Below, piece by piece: positions 1 through 7,620 of a DNA stretch of 64,000 bases. Each line of letters opens with the position of its first letter. Within the stretch, counting starts at the first letter, position 1. The notes below the pieces were generated by a model that worked only from the letters and a program-made list of their open reading frames with translations, was not told where the DNA came from and made no database searches. The stretch comes from Jeotgalibaca porci (GTDB lineage: Bacteria; Bacillota; Bacilli; Lactobacillales; Aerococcaceae), in contig NZ_CP049889.1 in assembly GCF_011299095.1 (NCBI RefSeq), forward strand, positions 2,150,501-2,214,500, in the 5' to 3' direction. Position numbers and translations under genes: made by a program.

Positions 1-1
1 T

Positions 2-187
2 CCGAAATTCATTGTCATCGGTGGCGGTGTTTCGAATGCAGGGGAGTTTTTATTGGAGAAAGTCCGCAAAAACTTCGCACAATTCACATTTCCGAATGTC
101 CGTGAAACAACGAAGATTAAAATCGCTGAGCTAGGTAATGATGCGGGCGTTATTGGCGCAAGTTATCTGGTAAAAACAGGACTGTAA
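2..187 (+). CDS. glcK: glucokinase, ROK family (C-terminal end, partial)
   Basis: The window opens inside this gene; 61 residues and the stop codon are visible. The visible part reads PKFIVIGGGVSNAGEF and ends GVIGASYLVKTGL. The first segment is the conserved GGGVS nucleotide-binding stretch of ROK glucokinases and the second is the ending typical of Firmicutes GlcK. The enzyme phosphorylates glucose with ATP to feed glycolysis. A rhodanese-like gene follows at once, the same neighbour seen for glcK in Bacillus and enterococci. Start and catalytic residues lie outside the window, so activity cannot be judged. Confidence 0.85.
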   Translation, partial: PKFIVIGGGVSNAGEFLLEKVRKNFAQFTFPNVRETTKIKIAELGNDAGVIGASYLVKTGL

Positions 188-251
188 ACGAAATTCAAGA
201 AAAAACATAGATTATTACCTGATAATTGTGTAAAATTAAGAGGTAAGGTTT

Positions 252-671
252 ATGGAAGGATGGGAATCGATAGCTATGAATGGTTTTGATATTTTCTCAC
301 TTATTTTGTGGACAGGATTAATTATTTACGGTATTTTTTGGCTTTACCGTTTTATTGAAGGTAAAAGAGCCGCCAAAGTTTTGAAACCAGAAGAGTTCAA
401 GCAGGATATGCGTAAAGTCCAAATCGTGGATATACGTGAATCTCCTGAATTTGAAGCTGGCCATGTTCTAGGGGCGCGAAATATTGCATTTTCGCAATTC
501 AAAGAGCGTTACTTGGAATTACGTAAGGACCAACCGATTTATCTTTATGATCAACGAAATGTTCTTTCGGGTCGTGCTGCGGCAATTTTAAAGAAAAATG
601 GTTATTCAAATATCTATGCCCTTAAGGGTGGTTATGATAATTGGGATGGCAAGATTAAAAAAGGTAGATAA
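252..671 (+). CDS. membrane-anchored rhodanese-like protein lacking the catalytic Cys
   Basis: This 139-residue protein has one N-terminal membrane segment (about residues 15-32) followed by a single rhodanese domain exposed to the cytoplasm. The CH2A-type motif VDIRESPEFEAGHVLGARNI (59-78) is intact. The loop that should carry the catalytic cysteine reads YLYDQRNVLSGRAA, so Asp100 stands where active rhodaneses have Cys. Sulfur transfer is therefore unlikely, and a binding or regulatory role is more plausible. It corresponds by size and place to YqhL-type proteins next to glcK. AGAGGTAAGG precedes the ATG at 252; an in-frame ATG at 276 is less likely. A terminator follows. Confidence 0.85.
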   Translation: MEGWESIAMNGFDIFSLILWTGLIIYGIFWLYRFIEGKRAAKVLKPEEFKQDMRKVQIVDIRESPEFEAGHVLGARNIAFSQFKERYLELRKDQPIYLYDQRNVLSGRAAAILKKNGYSNIYALKGGYDNWDGKIKKGR

Positions 672-682
672 TTTATTAATGT

Positions 683-711
683 GGGGCCGGGAAATAACTC
701 CCGGTCCCTTT
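683..711 (+). terminator. rho-independent terminator after the rhodanese gene
   Basis: A 10-bp stem GGGGCCGGGA/TCCCGGTCCC (683-692 with 699-708, one G-U pair) is closed by a six-base loop and followed by TTTCC. It lies 11 bases after the stop codon. Confidence 0.8.
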
Positions 712-730
712 CCTATTAACGAATAATTGT

Positions 731-905
731 GGCGTAAACGTGCTCAAAAAGGCAGATCCGCCATCCACTTTGTCATGGTTGTTGCTGCTTTAGCAGCTTA
801 CAAACATGATACACTTGGGCTTCAGCCCACAGTGCTCCTGGAATAAGCATAGGATGGCCTGCGTCCATCCTATGCTTATTCGTTCCAGTGTTTCGGATCT
901 AAACG
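731..905. repeat. structured multi-hairpin intergenic element
   Basis: This gene-free stretch lies between the terminator at 711 and the promoter near 995. It holds three successive foldback structures. The first is an imperfect stem around a GCTGC..GCAGC core (about 766-815). The second is TGGGCT/AGCCCA (816-829). The third is a perfect 17-bp stem, 841-857 with 865-881, around a 7-base loop. GATCCG (755-760) is also complementary to CGGATC (894-899), which would close the whole unit. No reading frame is credible here. Such compact multi-stem units are often dispersed intergenic repeats (REP/BOX-like or MITE remnants) in Lactobacillales; no second copy lies in this window. The identity as a mobile repeat is inferred. 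Confidence 0.6.
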
Positions 906-987
906 CTTTTTTTCCCCACTCTCGTATTTTTTATTTAACTCATAAAAGTAATAATATATGTGAATAAAAGTACAAACAAGGTCGTTT

Positions 988-1000
988 GATATGCTATAAT
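988..1000 (+). promoter_or_regulatory. extended -10 promoter of the PNPOx-like gene
   Basis: TGCTATAAT (992-1000) is a perfect extended -10 element (TGnTATAAT), 44 bases before the start codon. No good -35 element sits 17 bp upstream, as is common for extended -10 promoters. Confidence 0.6.
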
Positions 1001-1044
1001 TAGAAATGAAGTGAACACATTTATTTAAGTGAAGGAGTGCTATC

Positions 1045-1476
1045 ATGAATCTTGAAGAAGTAATGAAAATTTTACAGGAGCAAATGAAAGTTGCTGTTTT
1101 TGCTACTGTTGACGAAGATAATAAACCGCATGCCCGTCACGCGCATATTGGAGTTGCGAACGAGCATGGTGTATTTTTTATGACTCACCCGCGTACGAAT
1201 TTTTACTCTCAGTTGATGACGAATCAAAATGTCGCTATTACAGCTATGTCGGAAGATGGCTATCTTATTCAAGTAATCCGGATTGAGGGTAAAATTCGCC
1301 AAGTGGATAAGGCGATGTTAAAGGAATTACTAAAAGACAATCCTTATGTGAAACATGTCTATCCAGATGAGTCCGATCGCCAAGGAGCGCAAGTGTTCCA
1401 ATTGTATCAAGGTGAAGGATTCTATCACAGTCTCACGCAAGGGCATCGCTATGTATTCAAAATTGATGCGGAATAA
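1045..1476 (+). CDS. pyridoxamine 5'-phosphate oxidase-like FMN-binding protein
   Basis: This 143-residue protein has the split-barrel flavin-binding fold of the PNPOx-like superfamily. The opening EVMKILQEQMKVAVFATVDE and the following KPHARHAHIG and MTHPRTNFYSQL segments match small single-domain members. These usually bind FMN or F420 as homodimers and reduce unknown substrates; they are not the vitamin B6 oxidase itself. GAAGGAGTG gives a good ribosome-binding site nine bases before the ATG. The gene has its own extended -10 promoter upstream and a bidirectional terminator behind it, so it is probably monocistronic. The substrate is unknown. Confidence 0.75.
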   Translation: MNLEEVMKILQEQMKVAVFATVDEDNKPHARHAHIGVANEHGVFFMTHPRTNFYSQLMTNQNVAITAMSEDGYLIQVIRIEGKIRQVDKAMLKELLKDNPYVKHVYPDESDRQGAQVFQLYQGEGFYHSLTQGHRYVFKIDAE

Positions 1477-1484
1477 AAAAGAAA

Positions 1485-1523
1485 AAAACCAATTACCTTT
1501 TAACAATAGAGGTAATTGGTTTT
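1485..1523. terminator. bidirectional rho-independent terminator
   Basis: AAAACCAATTACCT (1485-1498) pairs perfectly with AGGTAATTGGTTTT (1510-1523). A-runs to the left and T-runs to the right make it work in both directions. It serves the PNPOx-like gene on + and the DUF4044 gene on -. Confidence 0.9.
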
Positions 1524-1530
1524 ATTTAGT

Positions 1531-1659
1531 TTATAGGTTAAAGAAAAGTGAATAGAGGACTGAGATGAACATACTGCCAACCATCGCAAAGACCATTAAC
1601 CAGATAATGATTTTAGAAAATTTGCTCGCTTTGGAAGTAGTGTTTGTTTTTTTAGTCAA
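1531..1659 (-). CDS. small membrane protein, DUF4044 family
   Basis: A 42-residue protein starts with TTG at 1659, preceded by AAAGGTGG seven bases upstream. It begins MTKKTNTTSKASKFSKIIIW, a basic, Thr/Ser-rich head. One hydrophobic segment follows (about residues 17-38, IIIWLMVFAMVGSMFISVLY), then a short tail. This layout and the WLMVFAMVGS core match DUF4044, a family of about 35-45 residue single-pass proteins confined to Lactobacillales; its function is unknown. The gene ends at the shared terminator and points away from gnd. It is short enough to be missed by length-filtered gene callers. Confidence 0.75.
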   Translation of the reverse strand: MTKKTNTTSKASKFSKIIIWLMVFAMVGSMFISVLYSLFFNL

Positions 1660-1831
1660 ACTGATTCCCACCTTTAATAGATTTCAATACTTAGTCTACA
1701 GGAAATAACGAGAAATGTAAACATTTCAAGAGATTTCAAATCTGTTACTAATCTTTGCTTCCCATTTAACAGCTTTTTTGATAGGATTATCCTTAGAGTA
1801 GAATGTGTTTATCGTGAAGGGAGTATTAAAT

Positions 1832-3262
1832 ATGTCTAAACAACAAATAGGCGTTGTAGGTATGGCCGTAATGGGTAAAAACCTAGCCTTGAATATTGAA
1901 AGCAGAGGTTACTCTGTATCCATTTTTAACCGTACAGGTTCAAAAACAGAGGCAGTTATTAATGAAAATCCTGAAAAAAATCTCGTACCAACATATACCA
2001 TTGAAGAGTTTGTAGATTCTTTAGAAAAACCAAGACGTATCCTCTTGATGGTTCAAGCAGGTGCTGCGACAGATATGACGATTCAATCCCTATTACCACA
2101 TTTGGATGAAGGAGACGTTTTGATTGATGGTGGAAATACCTTCTACCAAGAAACAATCCGTCGTAACAAAGAATTAGAAAACTCTGGTGTTAACTTTATC
2201 GGAACGGGAGTTTCCGGTGGTGAAGAAGGTGCGCTGAAAGGACCTTCTATTATGCCAGGCGGACAAAAAGAAGCGTATGAATTAGTAGCACCTATTTTAG
2301 AAAAAATCGCTGCTAAAGCCGAAGATGGCACACCATGTGTTGCTTACATCGGGAACGATGGAGCAGGTCATTATGTAAAAATGGTCCACAACGGAATTGA
2401 GTACGGTGATATGCAGTTAATCGCTGAGTCTTATGACTTAATGCGTAACTTCTTAAAGATGAGTGTAGAAGAAATTGCTGCCGTATTTAAAGAGTGGAGC
2501 GAAGGCGAATTAGACAGTTATCTGATTGATATTACGACTGATATTTTAACGAAATATGATCCAGAAACAGGAAAGCCTATGGTCGATGTTATTTTGGACC
2601 GTGCAGGTAACAAAGGAACAGGAAAATGGACATCACAAAGTGCGCTTGATCTAGGTGTTCCGCTACCATTGATTACTGAGTCTGTATTTGCACGTTTTAT
2701 TTCAGCTTTGAAGTCTGAGCGTGTTACAGCAAGCAAAATCTTACCGACTGTAGACGAAGTGCCTTCTGTAGATAAAGCGGAATTCTTAGAAAACATTCGC
2801 CAAGCATTGTTCTTCAGTAAAATCATGAGCTACGCACAAGGTTTCTCACAAATGCGTTTTGCAAGTGAAGAAAACAACTGGGATTTACAATATGGTGAAA
2901 TTGCTAAGATTTGGCGCGCGGGATGTATCATCCGTGCACGTTTCCTACAAAATATTACTGATGCTTATAACAAAAATCCAGAGTTAGAAAACTTACTATT
3001 AGATAGTTACTTTACTGACATTACAAAGAACTATCACCAGTCTGTTCGTAAAGTTGTTGCAACTGCTGTCACAGCGGGTATTCCAATACCAACATTATCC
3101 TCAGCAATTGCTTACTTTGATTCCTACCGTGCAGAGACATTGCCAGCTAATATCATTCAAGCACAACGTGATTATTTCGGCGCTCATACTTATGAACGTA
3201 CCGATAAAGAAGGCTCATACCATTTTGAATGGGATGAAGAAGTAGAAGTACCACAAGACTAA
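1832..3262 (+). CDS. gnd: 6-phosphogluconate dehydrogenase (NADP-dependent, decarboxylating)
   Basis: The enzyme converts 6-phosphogluconate to ribulose 5-phosphate, CO2 and NADPH in the oxidative pentose phosphate pathway. At 476 residues it has the usual length. The N-terminal Rossmann motif is [15 protein letters not shown] (7-21). The substrate loop [16 protein letters not shown] follows (124-139). The catalytic signature [14 protein letters not shown] supplies Lys183, His186 and Asn187 at the canonical positions. The C-terminal half is the all-helical dimer domain. I chose ATG 1832 over an in-frame GTG nine codons earlier because GAAGGGAG lies just before it. It is monocistronic, with its own terminator, and precedes the ArlRS-type pair, a common arrangement in Lactobacillales. 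Confidence 0.97.
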   Translation: MSKQQIGVVGMAVMGKNLALNIESRGYSVSIFNRTGSKTEAVINENPEKNLVPTYTIEEFVDSLEKPRRILLMVQAGAATDMTIQSLLPHLDEGDVLIDGGNTFYQETIRRNKELENSGVNFIGTGVSGGEEGALKGPSIMPGGQKEAYELVAPILEKIAAKAEDGTPCVAYIGNDGAGHYVKMVHNGIEYGDMQLIAESYDLMRNFLKMSVEEIAAVFKEWSEGELDSYLIDITTDILTKYDPETGKPMVDVILDRAGNKGTGKWTSQSALDLGVPLPLITESVFARFISALKSERVTASKILPTVDEVPSVDKAEFLENIRQALFFSKIMSYAQGFSQMRFASEENNWDLQYGEIAKIWRAGCIIRARFLQNITDAYNKNPELENLLLDSYFTDITKNYHQSVRKVVATAVTAGIPIPTLSSAIAYFDSYRAETLPANIIQAQRDYFGAHTYERTDKEGSYHFEWDEEVEVPQD

Positions 3263-3270
3263 CTACTGCC

Positions 3271-3312
3271 CTCAAAACAGCAGATGGCACTTGCCAACTG
3301 CTGTTTTTTGAG
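3271..3312 (+). terminator. rho-independent terminator of gnd
   Basis: CTCAAAACAGCAG (3271-3283) pairs with CTGCTGTTTTTTGAG (3298-3312). An inner TGGCA/TGCCA extension completes the hairpin. T-rich on the + side and A-rich on the left. Confidence 0.85.
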
Positions 3313-3416
3313 ATGGATACAATTATGATACGCTTTTCATTGGAAATATGTTAGAATGAAAGCAGAATTTAATTATAAACGTATAATGTTTATTTAAGAT
3401 GAAAAGGGAGACGTCT

Positions 3417-4124
3417 ATGGAGAAAAAAGAGAACCAACGTATTTTAATCATTGAAGACGAAAAGAACCTTGCCCGTTTTATTGAATTGGAATTAAAGCAT
3501 GAAGGCTATGAAACTGAGATTTGCTATAATGGGCGAACTGGTTTGGATGCAGCTTTGAATTCTGACTGGGATTTGATTCTTTTAGACTTAATGTTACCAG
3601 AGTTGAACGGTATTGAAGTTTGCCGTCGTTTGAGACCGGTTAAGAATGTACCTATCATTATTATGACTGCGAGAGATTCCGTTATTGACCGTGTATCCGG
3701 ACTGGATCATGGTGCGGATGATTATATTGTAAAACCATTTGCAATTGAAGAATTATTGGCACGTATCCGGGCACTATTACGTCGTATCGATATCGAAGAA
3801 GAGCAACGTAAAGTGAAACAGACAACTGTGTCATACCGTGACTTAGTGATTGAGAAAGAAAATCGTATCGTTAAACGCGGAGAAGAGCAAATCGAACTTA
3901 CAAAACGTGAGTATGAATTGTTGCTTATTTTAATGGAAAATATCAACGTTGTCTTATCACGTCAAGTACTCCTAAATAAAGTTTGGGGTTACAAATCAGA
4001 AGTTGAGACAAACGTAGTGGACGTTTATATTCGTTACTTACGTAATAAAATCGATGTTCCCGGGAAAGATAGTTATATTCAAACAGTTCGTGGTACAGGA
4101 TACGTTATGCGTTCTTCGAACTAG
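3417..4124 (+). CDS. arlR: response regulator, OmpR family (ArlR/CovR/LisR type)
   Basis: This 235-residue two-domain regulator has a receiver domain with acidic pocket Glu13-Asp14, phospho-acceptor Asp57 (LLDLMLP) and the IVKPF lysine. A C-terminal winged helix carries VDVYIRYLRNKID and the ending YIQTVRGTGYVMR. Of the OmpR families it is closest in wording to CovR/CsrR of streptococci, ArlR of staphylococci and LisR of Listeria, which control surface and virulence genes and stress responses. ATG 3417 is chosen because AAAGGGAG precedes it; an ATG six codons earlier lacks a ribosome-binding site. The sensor kinase follows 18 bases later. The symbol is given by family resemblance only. Confidence 0.85.
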   Translation: MEKKENQRILIIEDEKNLARFIELELKHEGYETEICYNGRTGLDAALNSDWDLILLDLMLPELNGIEVCRRLRPVKNVPIIIMTARDSVIDRVSGLDHGADDYIVKPFAIEELLARIRALLRRIDIEEEQRKVKQTTVSYRDLVIEKENRIVKRGEEQIELTKREYELLLILMENINVVLSRQVLLNKVWGYKSEVETNVVDVYIRYLRNKIDVPGKDSYIQTVRGTGYVMRSSN

Positions 4125-4142
4125 AAACAATAGGTGAATTCT

Positions 4143-5645
4143 ATGCCGAATAAAAGAAAAAACAGCCCCAAATCCATTCGTTGGAAATGGGGCTTTCGCT
4201 TAACATTAGCATTTTCGTTAGTAATCCTTCTACTATCTTCTGTTTTACTTGCAGGTTTTCGAAATCGTCTTTATGAAGAGGAAAGAAGAGAAGCGCAATC
4301 ATTTCTTGAACAGATTACGAATACCTTTGAGCAAGTGGATACACGCTTGACACGCTCAAATGTGGAAAGTTTGATTGAGAAGATATCTGTCAGCACAACG
4401 ACGCGTGGTGTTGTGAAGGTAGGAACTGTTCCCTATTTAGAAGACATGACCAAAAAAGGTATTGTGTTGCGGGTTTTTAACGGTGATGGTGAACTCTTGT
4501 ATCAATCGCGCCAAAATAATACACCCTTTACGAGAAACTCAGGTTATTATTTCAATGAAACAAAGTTTAATAATCGGGAAGGTTTTGTCGGCGGAGATAC
4601 GATTGTCAGCCCGAGTACTTCAGTATTAAGAGGCTATGTGCAAGTGTTCTTCCGGCTCTATACGTTCCATGATGTGATGGCCTCCGTTAATAAACGGGTG
4701 TTCTTTTCAATTTTAGTTGGTCTTGTCGTATCACTGATATTGGGATATGGGTTTGCACAGCTCTTTTTCAGACCGATTAAACAGATGGCTGATACAATGA
4801 ATGAAATCACAGAAGATAATTTGTCTGAAACGCGTTTAAATGTCAATACAACACGCAAAGAGGATGAATTAACGGACCTGTCTATCCAAATCAATACCGT
4901 GTTAGACAAAATGGCTAAATACGTTACCCAACAAAAGCAGTTTGTTGAAGATGTTTCGCACGAATTGCGCACACCGACTGCAATAGTAGAAGGGCATTTG
5001 AAGCTTTTGAACCGTTGGGGTAAAGACGATCCGCAAGTTTTGGATGAGTCGTTAGCAGCTTCCCTGAATGAAATTACGCGAATGAAGACGCTTGTCCAGG
5101 AAATGTTAGATTTATCCAGAGCGGAGCAAGTGCAAGACCACTATCAATATGAAACAACAGAAATTAGAGCTGTTGTGACACAGATATTCCATAATTTCCA
5201 GATTCTCTATCCAGATTTCCATTTCTTCTTTGATGACGATTTGACGGAAGAGCGAACCGTTCGTATTTATCGGAACCATTTAGAGCAGATACTCGTTATT
5301 TTACTGGATAATGCTGTCAAATATTCCACTGAACGGAAAGAAATCCATCTGTCTATCTCGGAAACCTTGATGAAGATTCAGATTGCCATTCAAGACTTTG
5401 GAGAAGGTATGTCAGTTGAAGATCAACAAAAAGTGTTTAACCGTTTCTATCGTGTTGATAAAGCACGTTCGCGCGAAAAAGGTGGACATGGACTGGGACT
5501 TTCAATTGCGAAAGAGTTGTTGGAAGGATATAAAGGTGATATTTCAGTGGAAAGTGCATTGGGACACGGAACGGTCTTCCGTATTCAGTTACCTTTTATT
5601 GAAGAGGAAGAAGTTAAAAAGATAAAATCACAAATAGATATTTAA
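4143..5645 (+). CDS. arlS: sensor histidine kinase, ArlS/CovS/LisK type
   Basis: A 500-residue membrane kinase. The N-terminal membrane helix (19-38) is followed by an extracytoplasmic domain of about 140 residues, a second helix (about 182-206), a HAMP linker and the dimerisation box VSHELRTPTA with phospho-acceptor His273. The ATPase domain shows the N box LLDNAVKYS, G1 DFGEGM and G2 GHGLGLS. It should phosphorylate the regulator encoded just upstream in response to an unknown envelope signal. ATG 4143 follows AGGTGA; an upstream in-frame GTG (4134) overlaps that ribosome-binding site and is rejected. A terminator closes the two-gene operon. Confidence 0.88.
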   Translation: MPNKRKNSPKSIRWKWGFRLTLAFSLVILLLSSVLLAGFRNRLYEEERREAQSFLEQITNTFEQVDTRLTRSNVESLIEKISVSTTTRGVVKVGTVPYLEDMTKKGIVLRVFNGDGELLYQSRQNNTPFTRNSGYYFNETKFNNREGFVGGDTIVSPSTSVLRGYVQVFFRLYTFHDVMASVNKRVFFSILVGLVVSLILGYGFAQLFFRPIKQMADTMNEITEDNLSETRLNVNTTRKEDELTDLSIQINTVLDKMAKYVTQQKQFVEDVSHELRTPTAIVEGHLKLLNRWGKDDPQVLDESLAASLNEITRMKTLVQEMLDLSRAEQVQDHYQYETTEIRAVVTQIFHNFQILYPDFHFFFDDDLTEERTVRIYRNHLEQILVILLDNAVKYSTERKEIHLSISETLMKIQIAIQDFGEGMSVEDQQKVFNRFYRVDKARSREKGGHGLGLSIAKELLEGYKGDISVESALGHGTVFRIQLPFIEEEEVKKIKSQIDI

Positions 5646-5648
5646 AAA

Positions 5649-5680
5649 GAACGGTTAGGACTCTGTCCCGACCGTTTTTT
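5649..5680 (+). terminator. rho-independent terminator of the arlRS-type operon
   Basis: AACGGT-AGGAC pairs with GTCC-ACCGTT (about 5650-5677) and is followed by TTTTTT. Confidence 0.8.
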
Positions 5681-5702
5681 GGTAGGATTTTACTGTAAAA
5701 AG

Positions 5703-5719
5703 GCTCACTCAGAGTGAGC
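5703..5719 (-). terminator. second terminator behind yidC
   Basis: GCTCACTC/GAGTGAGC is a near-perfect 17-base palindrome. On the minus strand it is followed by CCTTTTTTAC, so it can back up the first yidC terminator. Confidence 0.55.
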
Positions 5720-5733
5720 TAATCGTAACTACA

Positions 5734-5765
5734 AAAAAACTGCTCCCATTAGCGGGAACAGTTTA
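5734..5765 (-). terminator. rho-independent terminator of yidC
   Basis: On the minus strand, AAACTGTTCCCGC and GGGAGCAGTTT form a stem around a short loop and are followed by TTTTTTTG. It begins about ten bases after the yidC stop codon. Confidence 0.8.
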
Positions 5766-5774
5766 ATAAAGTGA

Positions 5775-6707
5775 TTATTTACGTTTTTGTTTGCCGGCAT
5801 TTCTACCAGTGTTTTTATTTTTATACTGTTGAGAAGCAGACAATGTTTTTGTAGCTGGTTTAGTTGCTTGTTTTGCAACAGGTTTAGCAGTTTTGATTGG
5901 GCGTTTGATTGGATTTTTTTCCATATCAGCTGCGACTTCAGCCATAATTCTTGGTTTAACTAGTTTGTTTTGCAAGTATGTCTGTCCAACTGCAAAGATT
6001 CCGCCTGCTAACCAGTACAACGCGAGACCGGCTGGTGATGACCAAGAGAAGAAGAGAATCATCAAAGGACTCATGAACATCATGGATTTCATTTGTGCTT
6101 GTTGTTCTTCAGGCATGCCTATCATTGAAATACGACTTTGTAAGAAATAAGATATACCAGCTAGTACAGCTAGAAGTGGACTTGGATTACCCAAGTTGAT
6201 TCCCAAAAATGTACTTTCAGCGATTTGAGGTGTTAAGTTAACTGCTTGGTACATAGCCGTAAATACAGGCATTTGAATCAAGATAGGTAAACAACCGACC
6301 CCGCCAGTCATGCTGATGTTATTTTCTTTGTAAAGTGCCATCATATCTTGAGAAGCTTCTGCTTTTTCTTCTTGTGTTGTTGCTTCTTTTTGACGGCGTT
6401 GAATATCTGCCAATTCAGGCTTGATATACTTCATTCTTTCTTGTTGTACCATAGATTTCTTCATTTGACTGAAGTTAAGCGGCATAATTAAAATTCGGAC
6501 GATAATTGTGATTGCAATAATAGCGAATCCATAATTGCCGCCTAGTAATTCTGCCAACCATACGATGGCGTTTCCAGTTGGAACTACCAAATATTCATAG
6601 ATGAATCCGGTAGGATTTTTATTTTCATCAAATTGCATACAACCTGTCAGCAATGTGACAAGTGCGAGCATTTGAGCTGAAAATAATATTTTTTTACTTA
6701 TTCTCAT
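5775..6707 (-). CDS. yidC: membrane protein insertase YidC/Oxa1 family, lipoprotein
   Basis: The protein inserts and folds proteins in the cytoplasmic membrane, alone or with SecYEG. It has 310 residues when started at ATG 6707, which follows AAAAAAGGGA. The signal peptide ends in the lipobox LLTGC with lipidated Cys23, as in Gram-positive YidC. Five membrane spans follow, with the cytoplasmic hairpin MKKSMVQQERMKYIKPELADI between the first two. GGVGCLPILIQMPVF is the family hallmark. The C-terminal 50 residues are a Lys/Arg-rich tail, typical of YidC2-type paralogues that bind ribosomes. It is not beside rnpA-rpmH, so a second copy (YidC1) is expected elsewhere. Confidence 0.93.
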   Translation of the reverse strand: MRISKKILFSAQMLALVTLLTGCMQFDENKNPTGFIYEYLVVPTGNAIVWLAELLGGNYGFAIIAITIIVRILIMPLNFSQMKKSMVQQERMKYIKPELADIQRRQKEATTQEEKAEASQDMMALYKENNISMTGGVGCLPILIQMPVFTAMYQAVNLTPQIAESTFLGINLGNPSPLLAVLAGISYFLQSRISMIGMPEEQQAQMKSMMFMSPLMILFFSWSSPAGLALYWLAGGIFAVGQTYLQNKLVKPRIMAEVAADMEKNPIKRPIKTAKPVAKQATKPATKTLSASQQYKNKNTGRNAGKQKRK

Positions 6708-6743
6708 ATCAACATTCCCTTTTTTAAAATTCAATCGTCTTTA

Positions 6744-6772
6744 ACTATAACTTACACAAGGGTTAATTTCAA
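6744..6772 (-). promoter_or_regulatory. sigma-A promoter of yidC
   Basis: On the minus strand TTGAAA (6772-6767) is separated by exactly 17 bases from TATAGT (6749-6744), 37 bases before the yidC start codon. Confidence 0.7.
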
Positions 6773-6809
6773 TGCTCATTAGGCTAATTACGCCAAACCC
6801 AAAGGAATC

Positions 6810-7085
6810 TTAATGAATGACTTTAAAAGAAGAAAAGTCTGGCAAGTCATTATTTTCTACTATATGAATTGAATCGATACGGGAAAAGGGTGGTCTATTT
6901 TTCTCTAAAGAATCAATGAATGAGTCGGTTTTATCAGTAGGGGCGGAGACTTTAATTAAGACTGAACCATCTATTTGGTTTTCTACGGTTCCTGTTACAT
7001 CAACTTTATCGGCCAGTAACTTTGTGTGGTAGCGAAATCCAACACCTTGTACACGACCTTGCACGGTGATGACTACTTTTTTCAT
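6810..7085 (-). CDS. acyP: acylphosphatase
   Basis: A 91-residue enzyme that hydrolyses carboxyl-phosphate bonds such as acetyl phosphate. The signature GRVQGVGFRYH (10-20) supplies the phosphate-binding loop and catalytic Arg18; Asn36 in VENQIDG is the second catalytic residue. Full family length. ATG 7085 follows AAAGGAG ten bases upstream; an in-frame ATG eight codons earlier has no ribosome-binding site. A sigma-A promoter lies upstream on the same strand, and the yidC promoter separates it from yidC. Divergent from the DUF1033 gene. Confidence 0.93.
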   Translation of the reverse strand: MKKVVITVQGRVQGVGFRYHTKLLADKVDVTGTVENQIDGSVLIKVSAPTDKTDSFIDSLEKNRPPFSRIDSIHIVENNDLPDFSSFKVIH

Positions 7086-7146
7086 TGGATGCTGACTCCT
7101 TTCAAGCATAAAAGTTCCTTCATGAGGCGAATTTTGTTATATTTTT

Positions 7147-7175
7147 AGTGTACTCATTTAAATTCGAGCCGTCAA
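7147..7175 (-). promoter_or_regulatory. sigma-A promoter of acyP
   Basis: On the minus strand TTGACG (7175-7170), a 17-base spacer and TACACT (7152-7147) form a well-spaced promoter about 62 bases before the start codon. Confidence 0.65.
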
Positions 7176-7204
7176 TTTAATCCATTTGAAAAGAGGACTT
7201 TATT

Positions 7205-7516
7205 ATGTATCAAGTTTATTTAATGAAGGGTGAATATGAACCGTGGTGGTTTTTTGAAGATTGGAAGACTTTGGTTCTTAGCGAAACAAGCTTTCCTACC
7301 TATGAAGAAGCAGTGCGTAGCTATAATGAGCATGACGAACAGTTAACGAGTAAATATCCATTTAAGAAAACGAAGGGAAACTACTTGGTTGCCTATTGGT
7401 CTGAAGATGAGTCTGTTTATTGTGAATCATGTGAGGACGATATCCAATTATACTATGGCCTCATGCTCTTAAAAAATGATAAAGCGATTGAAGAAACAGC
7501 AAATACCTGTAATTAA
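7205..7516 (+). CDS. DUF1033 family protein
   Basis: A 103-residue soluble protein beginning MYQVYLMKGEYEPWWFFEDW and carrying the paired cysteines YCESCEDD (Cys73, Cys76). Both are hallmarks of DUF1033, a small family found mainly in Lactobacillales. Its function is unknown; the CxxC might bind metal or be redox active, which is inference. AGAGGA precedes the ATG. The stop codon sits inside the left part of the terminator hairpin, so coding sequence and terminator overlap. Confidence 0.85.
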   Translation: MYQVYLMKGEYEPWWFFEDWKTLVLSETSFPTYEEAVRSYNEHDEQLTSKYPFKKTKGNYLVAYWSEDESVYCESCEDDIQLYYGLMLLKNDKAIEETANTCN

Positions 7517-7531
7517 GGTTTTTGCTGTTTC
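7493..7531 (+). terminator. terminator overlapping the end of the DUF1033 gene
   Basis: GAAACAGCAAA.ACCT (7493-7508) pairs with AGG.TTTTTGCTGTTTC (7516-7531). The last codons of the gene form the left arm. Confidence 0.75.
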
Positions 7532-7567
7532 TTATATGAGATAAGCCTAAATTATTGATGTGAATAG

Positions 7568-7576
7568 TGCTATAAT
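7568..7576 (+). promoter_or_regulatory. extended -10 promoter of ftsK
   Basis: TGCTATAAT is a perfect extended -10 motif, 45 bases before the ftsK start codon. Confidence 0.6.
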
Positions 7577-7620
7577 AATGGAGAGTGTTTGTGATTTAAA
7601 TAGAGAAATGAGTGAAATAG

